From assembly GCF_013307245.1 (NCBI RefSeq), contig NZ_CP028941.1, positions 744,001 to 808,000 on the forward strand: 64,000 bases of DNA, given 5' to 3'. The notes beneath the pieces are model-generated. The model did no database searches and was not told the DNA's origin. It saw only the letters and a program-made list of their open reading frames with translations. Each line of letters begins with the position of its first letter. The first letter of the stretch is position 1. The translations under genes were made by a program, and so were the position numbers. Below, piece after piece: positions 1-7,571 of this stretch. The DNA comes from Polynucleobacter antarcticus (lineage in GTDB: Bacteria > Pseudomonadota > Gammaproteobacteria > Burkholderiales > Burkholderiaceae).

Positions 1-685
1 GTAGCTTATTAACAGTTGCCTCAGTGAGTACCGTGAGATTGGGTCGCTGAGCAGCATCCCTTAAAAAGGCTTTCACAGTATTGAGGCGCCAGCCTTTACG
101 TTGATTGACATCAAAATAACCCACCCCAAAATTATCACCTTGGTTAAAGTCATCTGATGCTGGTATGCCTGCCTCTATCGCAGCCTGCCTAAAGATATCC
201 ATGATGGGCCAACGTAAACGTTGTTTAGAAACAGTCCATTCACCACCCTTACCATGCCATACATTAGCTCCGCCATGGTAATCCTCAAATTGCTTATAGC
301 GTTGTAGCGCATGTTCCCAAGACCAAGCCTCATCACCGGTTACCTTCACCCAAGATGTGTAATCACTTGCTTGGCCGCGCATATAAATCATGCCATTAAT
401 CGATGAAGATCCACCTAAAACCCGTCCACGAGGATACAAGAGAGAGCGGCCATTCAGGCCCTGTTCATTAGCGGTCTTAAAACGCCAATCTGCTCTAGGG
501 TTATCGATGCAATACAAATAACCTACCGGAATATGAATCCAAATGTAATGATCATTTTTGCCCGCCTCAATCAAGAGTACCCGCTTACTGGGGTTCTCAG
601 TCAGACGCTTAGCTAGCATGCAACCAGCACTACCTGCACCAATGATGATGTAGTCATAAACGCTAGGCTGGGCTGTACTAGTCAT
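1..685 (-). CDS. GMC-family FAD oxidoreductase (choline dehydrogenase-like), C-terminus outside the window
   Basis: The reverse strand is open from an ATG at 685 to the window edge, giving the first 228 or so residues. A Rossmann FAD-binding motif G16-x-G18-x-x-G21 sits near the N-terminus and E40-A-G follows the second strand, as in GMC oxidoreductases. The GMC signature region is readable at residues 84-98 (YPRGRVLGGSSSIN). The family (choline, glucose and alcohol dehydrogenases) oxidises alcohols with FAD; the substrate cannot be told from this half. No signal peptide is visible, so a cytoplasmic enzyme is likely. It is divergent from the toxin gene at 803. Confidence 0.9.
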   Translation of the reverse strand, partial: MTSTAQPSVYDYIIIGAGSAGCMLAKRLTENPSKRVLLIEAGKNDHYIWIHIPVGYLYCIDNPRADWRFKTANEQGLNGRSLLYPRGRVLGGSSSINGMIYMRGQASDYTSWVKVTGDEAWSWEHALQRYKQFEDYHGGANVWHGKGGEWTVSKQRLRWPIMDIFRQAAIEAGIPASDDFNQGDNFGVGYFDVNQRKGWRLNTVKAFLRDAAQRPNLTVLTEATVNKL

Positions 686-765
686 ATATCTATTTGGAGA
701 GCTGAAAACTGAGTACTTATTATTCACCATACTGCAAAGATTGGTAATTCTTGTCATATTTGTTG

Positions 766-802
766 ATTTGATATAGAATCAAATTTGATCTAATATTAGA
801 TC
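766..802. promoter_or_regulatory. Two palindromes before a toxin-antitoxin pair (probable operator)
   Basis: Two dyads lie just upstream of the toxin start at 803. The first (766-784) has arms ATTTGAT and ATCAAAT around 5 bases. The second (787-802) is the perfect 16-bp palindrome GATCTAATATTAGATC, which abuts the ATG. Autoregulation by antitoxin binding to such dyads is usual for type II TA operons, so these are probably the operator of the 803-1430 pair. The second palindrome occupies the place of a Shine-Dalgarno site, so bound protein or an RNA hairpin could also affect translation. Confidence 0.55.
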
Positions 803-1102
803 ATGCAAATTAACTACAAACGACCTTTCACCCACTTTGTTAAGAAAGCAATTAAGCCTCTTAAACTCGCCATTAAAGATAATGTAACGAGGATAAGCAA
901 TAATCCTAATTTAGGCGAACCTAAATTAGGAGACCTAAAAGGAATTTTTATTCATAAGTTTCGTTTTGATGGGCAGGAATATTTAATGGCATATCGATGC
1001 AGAGTAAACAGCAAGATTGAGATAATTTGGATTGACTTTTATAAAGTAGGTAGTCACGAGAACTTTTATGATGACTTAAAACAATATTTACGCCAAGAAT
1101 AG
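803..1102 (+). CDS. RelE/ParE-like toxin
   Basis: This 99-residue basic protein has the layout of RelE/ParE-superfamily toxins: an N-terminal helical hairpin rich in Lys, a central beta-sheet (FIHKFRFDGQEYLMAYR) and a C-terminal segment ending GSHENFYDDLKQYL, a common ending in this superfamily. Such toxins are either ribosome-dependent mRNA endonucleases or gyrase inhibitors; the sequence alone does not decide which. A DNA-binding protein gene follows after 16 bases, giving a toxin-first TA operon. Two palindromes immediately upstream support autoregulation. Confidence 0.7.
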   Translation: MQINYKRPFTHFVKKAIKPLKLAIKDNVTRISNNPNLGEPKLGDLKGIFIHKFRFDGQEYLMAYRCRVNSKIEIIWIDFYKVGSHENFYDDLKQYLRQE

Positions 1103-1118
1103 CGCGTGGGAGAAAAAA

Positions 1119-1430
1119 ATGGGTTTGACAATAACAGCAAAAGATATGTTTAATCAGGTGAAGAAAATGCCCTCAAAGGAGCGCATTAAATTCTTCGCAT
1201 TAATTGCTACAAATGCATTTAGAGAAAATGACTTTACGGATGAACAGGTTTTTGGCAATTTGAAGAATGACACTTTTACTGCGGAAGAGTCAGCTCAATA
1301 TCTTGAAATCTCTATGCCAACTTTTCGTCGCCATGTACAGTCAGGAAAATTGATACCAAAAACAGTTGTAGGTAGAAGTCAGTTTTTTGCAACTGGTGAC
1401 CTTCAGCGCTTCAAGCAAGAGCTAGACTAA
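1119..1430 (+). CDS. Excisionase/MerR-type HTH protein, probable antitoxin
   Basis: This 103-residue protein has a C-terminal winged-helix excisionase-type domain at about residues 50-100: FTAEESAQYLEISMPTF, then GKLIPKTVVGRSQFF. That arrangement (recognition helix, then a wing with an R/K patch) is known from small DNA-binding proteins including TA antitoxins. The N-terminal half has no recognised domain. GGGAG lies 7 bases before the ATG. Its position directly behind a RelE/ParE-like gene suggests that it is the antitoxin and operon repressor. Confidence 0.65.
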   Translation: MGLTITAKDMFNQVKKMPSKERIKFFALIATNAFRENDFTDEQVFGNLKNDTFTAEESAQYLEISMPTFRRHVQSGKLIPKTVVGRSQFFATGDLQRFKQELD

Positions 1431-1472
1431 GTTTAAAATTGATTATTGACGATATCCGTCTAAAATAGATTT

Positions 1473-2000
1473 ATGCACGTTAATGAGAAAAACCGGACGC
1501 CCAAGAAAGAAGATTTGGACGCGGGCCCAAGCAAATCAGAGCTAAAGCGCCAGATGACGGAGCGTCAGAAACTAGCCGAGGTTCTGGCTTCGCTCAGTAG
1601 TGATGGTCTCAAGTCCATCCCTATGGATGAAGCTATCAAAGTAGCCATTGCAGAAACACCTAAAATCAAGAGTTTTGAGGCCATCCGCCGCCATAAGCAA
1701 TATCTTGGCAAGCTCATGCGCTTTTTAGATGACGAAGAATTAGCGACTATTCAAAAACGTCTAGATGCCATTCAAGGAGTCAGTAAAGCAGAGACAGCCA
1801 AACTTCATTTTTTAGAATCCTACCGTGATCGTTTAGTAGCTGATGATGCCGCCTTTACGAAGATGATTGAGCAATACCCCGATATGGATATTCAGAACAT
1901 GCGGACGATGATTCGTAATGCGCGTAAAGAAAAAGAAATGAATAAGCCACCTAAGGCTTATCGTGAGATCTTTCGTGTTTTGAAAGATATGGGTATTTAG
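1473..2000 (+). CDS. darP: DarP/YjgA family ribosome-associated protein (DUF615)
   Basis: The 175-residue product matches the DUF615/YjgA family, now called DarP, in size and pattern: SKSELKRQM near residues 20-28, a helical core with IRRHKQYLGKLMR at about 72-84, and the C-terminal YREIFRVLK. Proteins of this family bind the late 50S ribosomal subunit and help its maturation. The protein is highly charged and cytoplasmic. This is a core gene embedded among accessory genes, so it likely marks the original chromosome backbone. Confidence 0.9.
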   Translation: MHVNEKNRTPKKEDLDAGPSKSELKRQMTERQKLAEVLASLSSDGLKSIPMDEAIKVAIAETPKIKSFEAIRRHKQYLGKLMRFLDDEELATIQKRLDAIQGVSKAETAKLHFLESYRDRLVADDAAFTKMIEQYPDMDIQNMRTMIRNARKEKEMNKPPKAYREIFRVLKDMGI

Positions 2001-2016
2001 CTAGGTGAGACTAGGC

Positions 2017-2205
2017 TTATTTTTTTAAACGAGATCTGCCACTCGCGGTTTTATTCATATCCACTAAGCTCTTAAATAATTCAAGAGGCAAAATATCTTT
2101 AGCGGGCTTAAAGAGCTTCAGGTCTTGGGCAGATAGATGTCTCACCTCGCCGTCATGGTTAATGATTGGTCTAGGTATTTTGATATTGTTTAACTTATTT
2201 TGCAT
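2017..2205 (-). CDS. Small antitoxin-like protein, possibly truncated
   Basis: This 62-residue protein carries the segment EVRHLSAQDLKLFKPAKDILP (residues 20-40). It resembles the N-terminal part of BrnA/CopG-type antitoxins, where EVR-L-T/A-D-FRPA-EVLP precedes a ribbon-helix-helix domain. Here the protein stops soon after that motif and has no ribbon-helix-helix, so it is either a shortened antitoxin or a remnant. No BrnT-like toxin is adjacent. The 56-residue gene at 2230-2400 lies just upstream on the same strand and may be its partner. Confidence 0.4.
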   Translation of the reverse strand: MQNKLNNIKIPRPIINHDGEVRHLSAQDLKLFKPAKDILPLELFKSLVDMNKTASGRSRLKK

Positions 2206-2229
2206 TTGCTTTTCAAAATGAAACTACTC

Positions 2230-2400
2230 TCATTTTTTGAGAGCAAACTTGGCTGCATCCAGAATTAATTCTTGTTCATCAGCAATTATTTGAGCTGCAA
2301 TATCTTGCTCTGAAGTGGTATCCACTCGCACTAGATCAATGTTGCCTTTTTTCAAAGAGCTCGGTTTTTCAGAATCAATATTTATTAGTACTATTGTCAT
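2230..2400 (-). CDS. Hypothetical 56-residue protein
   Basis: A short reading frame starts MTIVLINIDSE and ends AAKFALKK. It is acidic in the middle (SEQDIAAQIIADEQE) and looks helical. It lies 24 bases upstream of the 2017-2205 gene on the same strand, so the two may form one operon. I do not recognise a family. Upstream (2403-2529) another reverse frame is open without a start codon and ends ELSDLLDEAI, so the whole stretch could be what is left of a larger gene set. Confidence 0.35.
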   Translation of the reverse strand: MTIVLINIDSEKPSSLKKGNIDLVRVDTTSEQDIAAQIIADEQELILDAAKFALKK

Positions 2401-2529
2401 AATTTTTAGGGTTGGTTCAAAGTCTGGTCTTTTGCGTAAAAGATTCAGATTGCTTCATCAAGAAGATCGCTGAGTTCTATCTCATACTTTACACCTTCGT
2501 AAAACCAGACTGAGGAGTAGGTTTTAGTA

Positions 2530-3606
2530 TTAGATCTTTAAGCGCATCGCTGGTAACTCTATCCAACGATACAAATAGTTAGCTGCAACAGTACTGCAAA
2601 TCAATACACCGATCATGAGCGCTATGGCGATACTGCCGCTTTCATAAGCATGCCATCCCAAAGCAATATAGATCGTATTGGCTAGTAAGATAAAAGCAAA
2701 GTGAATTAAGAAAGCACAGTAAGAACGTTGACTACCCCATTGCATCCCTTTTAGTAGTTTTGCTCGTAATGACTGTTTAGCGCTATTTATTACTGGGTAA
2801 GGTGTATTACCCCATATGAGTAATATCAGCGCTACAAACCAAGCTAAGTAATTGCGTAACCAGACTTCCTGAAAGGAAGAGAGTGCAATCAGAACACCAA
2901 TGGCCATGAGGGCAAATTTCGCTAAGCGTGCAACTCTGAGGTCAGGGTAATTTTTGGCAAGATAAGCCAATACACCCAAGCTATAAGACCCAATGAAGTA
3001 AATAAAATAGGCTTCGTAAGCACTAGAGCGATTAAAAAATAGGAGTGAGGCAACAGCCACTATCGCCAATATCCAAATTACGACCTGATAAGCAGAAAAA
3101 GAAATCAGCAGAATGGCAAGAACAGAATAGAGTTGCCAATCTATAGCGACATACCAAGCTCCCGCAGAAATCGACTCTAAACCCAAGATACCTTGAATAA
3201 AGAACAGATGCGCTACAAACTGACCGAGTGTTTCAGTCTCACCCACAAACTCATCAGCAACCCAAAACCGAGCAAGCCAAGCGCAGGCCATTGTCAGTAT
3301 GAGTGCAGCAATAAAGGGAGCAACTAATCTGAGATAGCGATTGATCACTACCCGCAATAGAGTCTTACTACTAAAAGCAATGGTGGCAAAACGGCTAAGG
3401 GATTGCGCTGCGAGATAGCCCGCTAGCACTAAAAATATTTGGACTGCGTAGCGCCCGTACTCAAACAAAAAGGACATGGTATTGGGTAGGACTAACATTG
3501 CATCTTGGGCTATCTGCCCATAATTCGACAGATGATGGGCAATGATCAGAACGGCAGCAAAGACCTTTAAAAAGTCAATTAATAAAAGTGAGGATGATGG
3601 CTTCAA
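2530..3606 (-). CDS. Acyltransferase 3 family membrane protein
   Basis: The 358-residue protein has about ten hydrophobic segments and the features of acyltransferase 3 (OafA/YrhL) enzymes: the N-terminal FLKVFAAVLIIAHHLSNYG with the conserved His around residues 24-25, an RYLRLVAPF loop, and AWYVAIDWQLYS in mid-protein. These inner-membrane enzymes transfer acetyl or other acyl groups to sugars of surface polysaccharides or exported glycans. No glycan gene cluster is adjacent, so the acceptor is unknown. The length is typical of the membrane domain alone, without an SGNH domain. Confidence 0.85.
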   Translation of the reverse strand: MKPSSSLLLIDFLKVFAAVLIIAHHLSNYGQIAQDAMLVLPNTMSFLFEYGRYAVQIFLVLAGYLAAQSLSRFATIAFSSKTLLRVVINRYLRLVAPFIAALILTMACAWLARFWVADEFVGETETLGQFVAHLFFIQGILGLESISAGAWYVAIDWQLYSVLAILLISFSAYQVVIWILAIVAVASLLFFNRSSAYEAYFIYFIGSYSLGVLAYLAKNYPDLRVARLAKFALMAIGVLIALSSFQEVWLRNYLAWFVALILLIWGNTPYPVINSAKQSLRAKLLKGMQWGSQRSYCAFLIHFAFILLANTIYIALGWHAYESGSIAIALMIGVLICSTVAANYLYRWIELPAMRLKI

Positions 3607-3643
3607 TTATTTTTAGCTTTTAATAAAACCATCTGGGTGCAGC

Positions 3644-3829
3644 TTACTTTGGCTTCGTAGTAGTTTTTGTCTTACCTATTAAAGAGGCGAGTAAGGGATT
3701 GGTGCTTGCCAACTCTTTCTTGGTCTTAGCTACCTCTTCTGCTGTTCCAGGCTTAGGTACTTTGGCAGCATTTTTCATCCGCTGAGCGGTTGCTAAGCCT
3801 AGGTTCTTATAGAGGTCTGTTTTTTTCAT
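3644..3829 (-). CDS. Small basic hypothetical protein
   Basis: This 61-residue protein begins MKKTDLYKNLGLATAQRMK and ends in a Lys/Thr-rich tail (GKTKTTTKPK). It is very basic and has no membrane segment or signal peptide. No family is recognised. The base composition and codon use look like coding sequence, and the frame sits alone between the acyltransferase and a repeat-bearing intergenic region. No strong ribosome binding site is seen. Confidence 0.45.
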   Translation of the reverse strand: MKKTDLYKNLGLATAQRMKNAAKVPKPGTAEEVAKTKKELASTNPLLASLIGKTKTTTKPK

Positions 3830-4194
3830 CTGTATAGCGTTTCAATTAGTTAGCATATGAGCGTTTTTATTATTTTAATGGAAACCTATCGCCTCAGGCC
3901 TTTACTTCTAATTCAATGCTGGTATCCCTACATCATATCCAGCCCATAAATCACATATGCCTCCTGAGGTGCATTCAGAGAAGAAATGAGATGAGGGGCA
4001 ATAGAAAGCAATAAGAAGGCATAAGCAACAATAAGAACGGGCAAGCATCAATAATGGCCAAGAAGAACGAATAAGAACCGACAAGCATCAACAAAAACCA
4101 TGATGAGTTGATAGGATGACTTTTAAAACAGGTATTCTTAGTTTTTGATGTAATCAATAGGCTAGCGAATAAGCCAAAAGAGAATGGGGTTTAA
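3830..4194. other. Intergenic stretch with short imperfect repeats
   Basis: No convincing gene is seen in these 365 bases. A hydrophobic reverse frame at 3975-4157 is open but is produced largely by the low-complexity repeats described at 4011-4091. It has no recognisable domain or ribosome binding site. Confidence 0.5.
4011..4091. repeat. Imperfect direct repeats, 22-bp core
   Basis: Two 22-base copies beginning AATAAGAAC and ending CAAGCATCAA lie at 4030-4051 and 4070-4091, with two differences and a 40-base period. A weaker third copy begins at 4011. The strand composition is purine/A-rich. The function is unknown; it may be slippage-derived. Confidence 0.6.
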
Positions 4195-4419
4195 ATGGAT
4201 AACACTATGACAATTATTTTTGGGATTGTGGCGATACTTCTTCCCCTCCTCATTGGCCGTTATGTCTGGAAAAACTTTGATCGGTACTTTGGCAAAAATG
4301 ATCAAGCCTATATGGATACCTTGGAATACTTTCTGAAGAAAATCGGTATCACTATCCTGGTGGCTTTTATTGTTCTCTGGATTGGTATGACACTGGTTTT
4401 TAATGGCAGTGCTGGCTGA
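4195..4419 (+). CDS. Small two-helix membrane protein
   Basis: This 74-residue protein has two hydrophobic helices, residues about 5-24 and 50-70, separated by a charged loop (WKNFDRYFGKNDQAY). No signal peptide cleavage site or known domain is seen. The gene lies 8 bases before another membrane-protein gene (4428-4808) on the same strand, so they are probably co-transcribed and may act together. The function is unknown. Confidence 0.6.
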   Translation: MDNTMTIIFGIVAILLPLLIGRYVWKNFDRYFGKNDQAYMDTLEYFLKKIGITILVAFIVLWIGMTLVFNGSAG

Positions 4420-4427
4420 CTAGTTAC

Positions 4428-4808
4428 ATGAATCATCCACTCACCACTATCTTTAGCAAGGCAAAGCTCAATATTGCCGTGCTCGTCGCTATTTTGCTGT
4501 TTGCTGTTTTGGGAAAAATAATCTTTCCTGAATTTACAAATCGTGTTTTTGAAACTGCAGATCAACTCATCTCTGAGCTCATCTTACTGTTCGTGGCCAT
4601 AACACTGGGGGCATTTATTCCCCAATTTAAGTGGGTGGTGCTGGGCGTCATTGCTACCTATATTGCCGCTGCAGTGGCAATTCAGATAGGTGTGTTTAGC
4701 GCGCTCCGCTTTTTCACTACGGATTATCTTCTAGCTGTTTTGATAGTGGTGCTAGGTTTTGCTGCTATTGCAAACCTGTATCGGCGTTATCGAGAGCTCG
4801 GGCTTTAA
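4428..4808 (+). CDS. Hypothetical inner-membrane protein
   Basis: This 126-residue protein has four likely transmembrane segments at about residues 14-32, 46-64, 67-88 and 98-117, and a positively charged C-terminus (NLYRRYRELGL). The charge pattern suggests an inner-membrane protein with a cytoplasmic tail. No family is recognised. It follows the 74-residue membrane protein at 4195 and precedes an antitoxin gene at 4842, which is a separate module. Confidence 0.6.
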   Translation: MNHPLTTIFSKAKLNIAVLVAILLFAVLGKIIFPEFTNRVFETADQLISELILLFVAITLGAFIPQFKWVVLGVIATYIAAAVAIQIGVFSALRFFTTDYLLAVLIVVLGFAAIANLYRRYRELGL

Positions 4809-4841
4809 AGTATTAAAAATACTGAGGAAAGAAAAAATAGT

Positions 4842-5072
4842 ATGGGAACCATTGATCTGAGTAAATTCTCATCTCAAGCAAACCCAGAGATTTTGAGTGC
4901 CCTACGCCAAATTGCCAAAATAGAAGGTCGTAAATTTCATTCAGTATTAGATGAAGCATTTCGCGATTTTCTAAATAAAAAAGGTGCCTCCACCCCGAAT
5001 CGTCAAGCACTGGCCGGTTTTGCGCAAAGTCTCAATGAGTTCGAGGATCTATACAAAGAACTTGCTAAGTAA
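4842..5072 (+). CDS. Ribbon-helix-helix-type antitoxin of a Doc-like module
   Basis: The 76-residue protein starts with a short strand and two helices (LSALRQIAKIEGRKFHSVLDEAFRDFL, residues 18-44), the arrangement of ribbon-helix-helix antitoxins. The C-terminal LNEFEDLYKELAK would be the toxin-binding tail. Its TAA stop overlaps the ATG of a Doc-type toxin remnant at 5072 (TAATG), which fixes its identity as the antitoxin of a phd-doc-like operon. The toxin is destroyed, so this gene may be kept by chance, as a regulator, or as an anti-addiction protein. Confidence 0.7.
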   Translation: MGTIDLSKFSSQANPEILSALRQIAKIEGRKFHSVLDEAFRDFLNKKGASTPNRQALAGFAQSLNEFEDLYKELAK

Positions 5073-5352
5073 TGCCCTTTATTGACACACAAGACATCAT
5101 GTTTATGCAGAGTGTTCTGATGAAGCAATTTGGGGGATCTGCTGGCTTAAGAGATCAATCCGGCCTTAATGCAGCGCTCATCCGTCCTCATACTACCCGG
5201 ATCTGATCTCTGAAGCAGCTGCGTTGTTTGAAAGCCTTATCGTTAACCACCCCTTTATTGATGCGTGATTGCGAACCATCTGTCGTTAATATCAAGAGGA
5301 ATACTTTGCCTCGTATTTGTTGATAGGGCATCGCGTGACTATTTCTAAATGA
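5072..5352 (+). pseudogene. Doc/Fic-type toxin, degraded
   Basis: Frame 1 from the ATG at 5072 reads MPFIDTQDIMFMQSVLMKQ and then GLRDQSGLNAALIRPH before a TGA at 5204. This is the start of a Doc (death on curing) toxin. A shift of frame near 5190 resumes as YPDLISEAAALFESLIVNHPFIDA and then hits TGA. The Fic/Doc catalytic loop HPFxDGNKRT is eroded here to HPFIDA-stop-LRT, so the AMP-transfer/phosphotransfer site is lost. The gene overlaps its antitoxin by one base. Confidence 0.85.
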
Positions 5353-5505
5353 ACACAGCTTTTAACTTGCTAATTTTTAGCACTTTCATGCCAATAGTTA
5401 GCAATGTCTCTAGTCAAAGCCCTATTTACCAATTAAGGTTTGTTTATCTGACTTGGTTGAATAGATAAGCCAGTCTAGCGATATAGCTGCTCCAGAATTA
5501 ATTTT

Positions 5506-5831
5506 CTATGAAATCAATGTAGCCAATTTGGCCAATACTTCATCCATTAGGTCGGCCGATACAGTCTCCAGTTTTTTGCTTTTCTTGCCACTAAGTCTAG
5601 CACCCTGAGTTGATCGCATCGCGCCACACCCACTGTTTTAGTGCCTAACTAGTCAACTGTATATCCAGCTACTCTTGCAAAGTTTGCACCTGTTGTGATC
5701 GGCAATACCATTGGCATCTTTGTTAAGTTATTAAAAGGTCCTGGCGAAACTACGAGCACAGGACGCATTCACTTTTGCTGATGCCCAGAAGTGGGATCCA
5801 GAGAAACTAAATAAATATCACCTCGATTCAT
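5506..5831 (-). pseudogene. MazF/PemK-type toxin, degraded
   Basis: The reverse strand from an ATG at 5831 reads MNRGDIYLVSLDPTSGHQQK, then an in-frame TGA (codon 21). It continues MRPVLVVSPGPFNNLTKMP and VLPITTGANFARVAGY, then TAG at codon 61 (5649-5651), then GVARCDQLRVLDL, and after a one-base shift near an A-rich run it ends LMDEVLAKLATLIS. This is a full-length MazF/ChpB-type mRNA endonuclease gene with two nonsense codons and one frameshift. The first stop sits where the family usually has a Gly, consistent with GGA to TGA. It overlaps the end of the antitoxin gene. Confidence 0.9.
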
Positions 5832-6139
5832 TACAAGATCTCATTGCCAACGGGTGCAAAATCAAACCACTGCTTATCTCCTTTAGGCATTTTGGCTTAT
5901 ACATCACATTTTGCCAATAAATCAGCTAGTTTATATTTAGGTTTGGTGATGGGCTTTACTACTAAGCGCCCCTCTAATAGTGCAACATCGACCATTGAAC
6001 CCGAACTTATTTTCAGCTCCTCTAAAAATGCAGGCGAAACCGCCATCATCACTGAACTGCCTACTTTTTTCAAATTTGTCTGTATTTTCTTCTTCCGTAA
6101 GTTATGTAAAAGTAATACACATAATCTTCTCAGAATCAA
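5831..6139 (-). pseudogene. MazE/ChpI-type antitoxin with premature stop and lost start
   Basis: The reverse frame contains LKKVGSSVMMAVSPAFLEEL and GRLVVKPITKPKYKLADLL, the swapped-hairpin AbrB-type domain and tail of MazE/ChpI antitoxins. An in-frame TAA at 5897-5899 cuts it after KCDV. The same frame then continues with KMPKGDKQWFDFAPVGNEIL, the normal family ending, to TAA at 5831-5833. The family usually starts just before TNLKKVG; here that codon is ATA (6083-6085) behind a good GGAAGAAG site, so the original ATG may be mutated. The only ATG in frame is further up at 6139. Confidence 0.85.
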
Positions 6140-6142
6140 ATT

Positions 6143-6160
6143 GTTATATAAATATATAAC
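6143..6160. promoter_or_regulatory. Palindrome upstream of the decayed mazEF-like pair
   Basis: GTTATATA-AA-TATATAAC forms 8-bp inverted arms upstream of the antitoxin remnant. MazE-type proteins repress their own promoter by binding AT-rich dyads, so this is likely the fossil operator and -10 region of the module. Confidence 0.4.
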
Positions 6161-6250
6161 TCTAAAGAAAAGTTAAATATAGGTGAGGGTGGGATTTATT
6201 AATTGGCGCCAAGAAGGCTAATTTTTTGTAGTGGGCCTCCCTTTGGGGGC

Positions 6251-6979
6251 TTATTCATTGCCTCCACCCATTGAATCTACCCCTGCTACTCCCATTAAGT
6301 GCTCTATGTTTTGCCAAAGTATCGCTTTAGGTGTATCAATTCTCATGGTAGTCATACATCGTTCTAGAAGGCCCTCTGTTGTTAATACTCGGTCTATGGA
6401 TTTGCTCAGGCTATTCAGAACACTATCGCCATAAGCTGGCCTTGCTTTTGCAAGTGCTGCTTGAAATTCTTTTTGACTCACCTTCATCATAGCCAGATCA
6501 AGTACATCCCGACTAAAGACACTGTCATCATTCCATCGGTCAGCATTGGCTAAGAGCTTGCTGGCCGTTAAGTCTACTCGTGTCAAAGTGGCGATATTGT
6601 CTATACAGTCCAGCTTTCCAGGAGTATCGAATTCAATACGCCCTTCTGAAATGATTTCAAATTTAATGTGGGCATCACCCACCTTAATGGCTGTCCGAAT
6701 GCCGTATTGATCTGTACGAATTTCACGCGCTAAAACCAACTCTCTACCACTCTTGGTTATTGCAGCAATACCCTGCGGTCCCCTTAGTAATTCACGGAGG
6801 TCTCGATAATGCTCGAGATCTGAAACTAAGAAATCAATATCTACAGACTCTCGATATTCATCATGCATTAGTGCGACCGCCGTACCGCCACCAAAATAGC
6901 AAGCATGATCTCTTAATAACTGATCATCTAGTCTTTGCAGAACTTCTGAAATGCGTTGATGATGTTTTCGTCTAAACAA
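6251..6979 (-). CDS. AbiEii/AbiGii-family nucleotidyltransferase toxin
   Basis: The 242-residue protein has the polymerase-beta-like nucleotidyltransferase signature: G30-G-G-T33, then ESVD47-ID49-F, where the two Asp would bind metal. It continues with the helical region of the AbiEii/AbiGii family (VDLTASKLLANADRWNDDSVFSRDVLDLAMM). AbiEii proteins are type IV TA or abortive-infection toxins that transfer nucleotides to RNA targets. The start is TTG at 6979, overlapping the XRE gene by 8 bases, so translation is coupled. The partner here is an XRE protein rather than the usual winged-helix AbiEi. Confidence 0.8.
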   Translation of the reverse strand: MFRRKHHQRISEVLQRLDDQLLRDHACYFGGGTAVALMHDEYRESVDIDFLVSDLEHYRDLRELLRGPQGIAAITKSGRELVLAREIRTDQYGIRTAIKVGDAHIKFEIISEGRIEFDTPGKLDCIDNIATLTRVDLTASKLLANADRWNDDSVFSRDVLDLAMMKVSQKEFQAALAKARPAYGDSVLNSLSKSIDRVLTTEGLLERCMTTMRIDTPKAILWQNIEHLMGVAGVDSMGGGNE

Positions 6980-7442
6980 AAAAATTCTCCATTCCTTTTG
7001 ACAAGATGAGTCTTTGCATTAACAACCTTTCATGATCATCTAGTTGATTGAGGTCCATGAATCGCTGATTACGCTCATAAATACCTATTACCTCTTCATC
7101 CGTGAGCAGAGCATTAGGATCCAATTGCCAAGCTAAAGCGGTCAATTGTGGATAATCCGCAATCCGCACATGGGAGCCATTCGATAGGGTTTCATGTTGG
7201 GGTTGCTGAGGTGTTAGCCCACCATTTACAGCAAGAATGCCTAAATGGAGTCCTAGTGCATGACACACCTTGACATAAGCCCCTAAGCTAACGGATGCCT
7301 CCCCCTTCTCAATTCGATGCAAGGTCACCCTAGAAATCCCTGCCGCCCTGGCAGCAGATTGAGCGCGCACCCCCAAAGCTTTTCTTTGGGCGGCAATTTT
7401 GGCACCCAGATCAGCTTGCTGGTCACGTACTAAGTCAGTCAT
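6972..7442 (-). CDS. XRE-family regulator, antitoxin partner of the AbiEii-type toxin
   Basis: An HTH domain spans about residues 15-60 (IAAQRKALGVRAQSAARAAG, then SRVTLHRIEKGEASVSLG), typical of XRE/Cro proteins. The C-terminal domain includes ALAWQLDPNALLTDEEVIGIYERN and a helical end that is probably for toxin contact. I place the start at the ATG at 7442 (MTDLVRDQ). An ATG further up would lie inside the large dyad at 7443-7494, which is almost certainly the operator. It overlaps the downstream nucleotidyltransferase by 8 bases. Confidence 0.75.
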   Translation of the reverse strand: MTDLVRDQQADLGAKIAAQRKALGVRAQSAARAAGISRVTLHRIEKGEASVSLGAYVKVCHALGLHLGILAVNGGLTPQQPQHETLSNGSHVRIADYPQLTALAWQLDPNALLTDEEVIGIYERNQRFMDLNQLDDHERLLMQRLILSKGMENFFV

Positions 7443-7494
7443 AATGTTTCTTATTATATACAAAATTGCTTATTTGTACATAGTAAGAAACATT
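7443..7494. promoter_or_regulatory. Nested inverted repeat, operator of the XRE/AbiEii operon
   Basis: Outer arms AATGTTTCTTA (7443-7453) and TAAGAAACATT (7484-7494) are perfect 11-bp inverted repeats. Inside them TATACAAA (7457-7464) and TTTGTACA (7473-7480) form a second dyad with one mismatch. The whole 52 bp abuts the start codon at 7442. Two nested sites at fixed spacing suggest cooperative binding by two dimers of the XRE protein. Confidence 0.6.
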
Positions 7495-7571
7495 ATTTAG
7501 TTTTTACCCAATAAGCTCTTTAGGTGCCATCCAAGCATCACTATTTATTACCACCCATCATCATCACCTCA

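Noticed and set aside
3975..4157. Hydrophobic 60-residue reverse frame
   Set aside because: It is created by A-rich imperfect repeats, has no ribosome binding site and no domain; no supportable gene.
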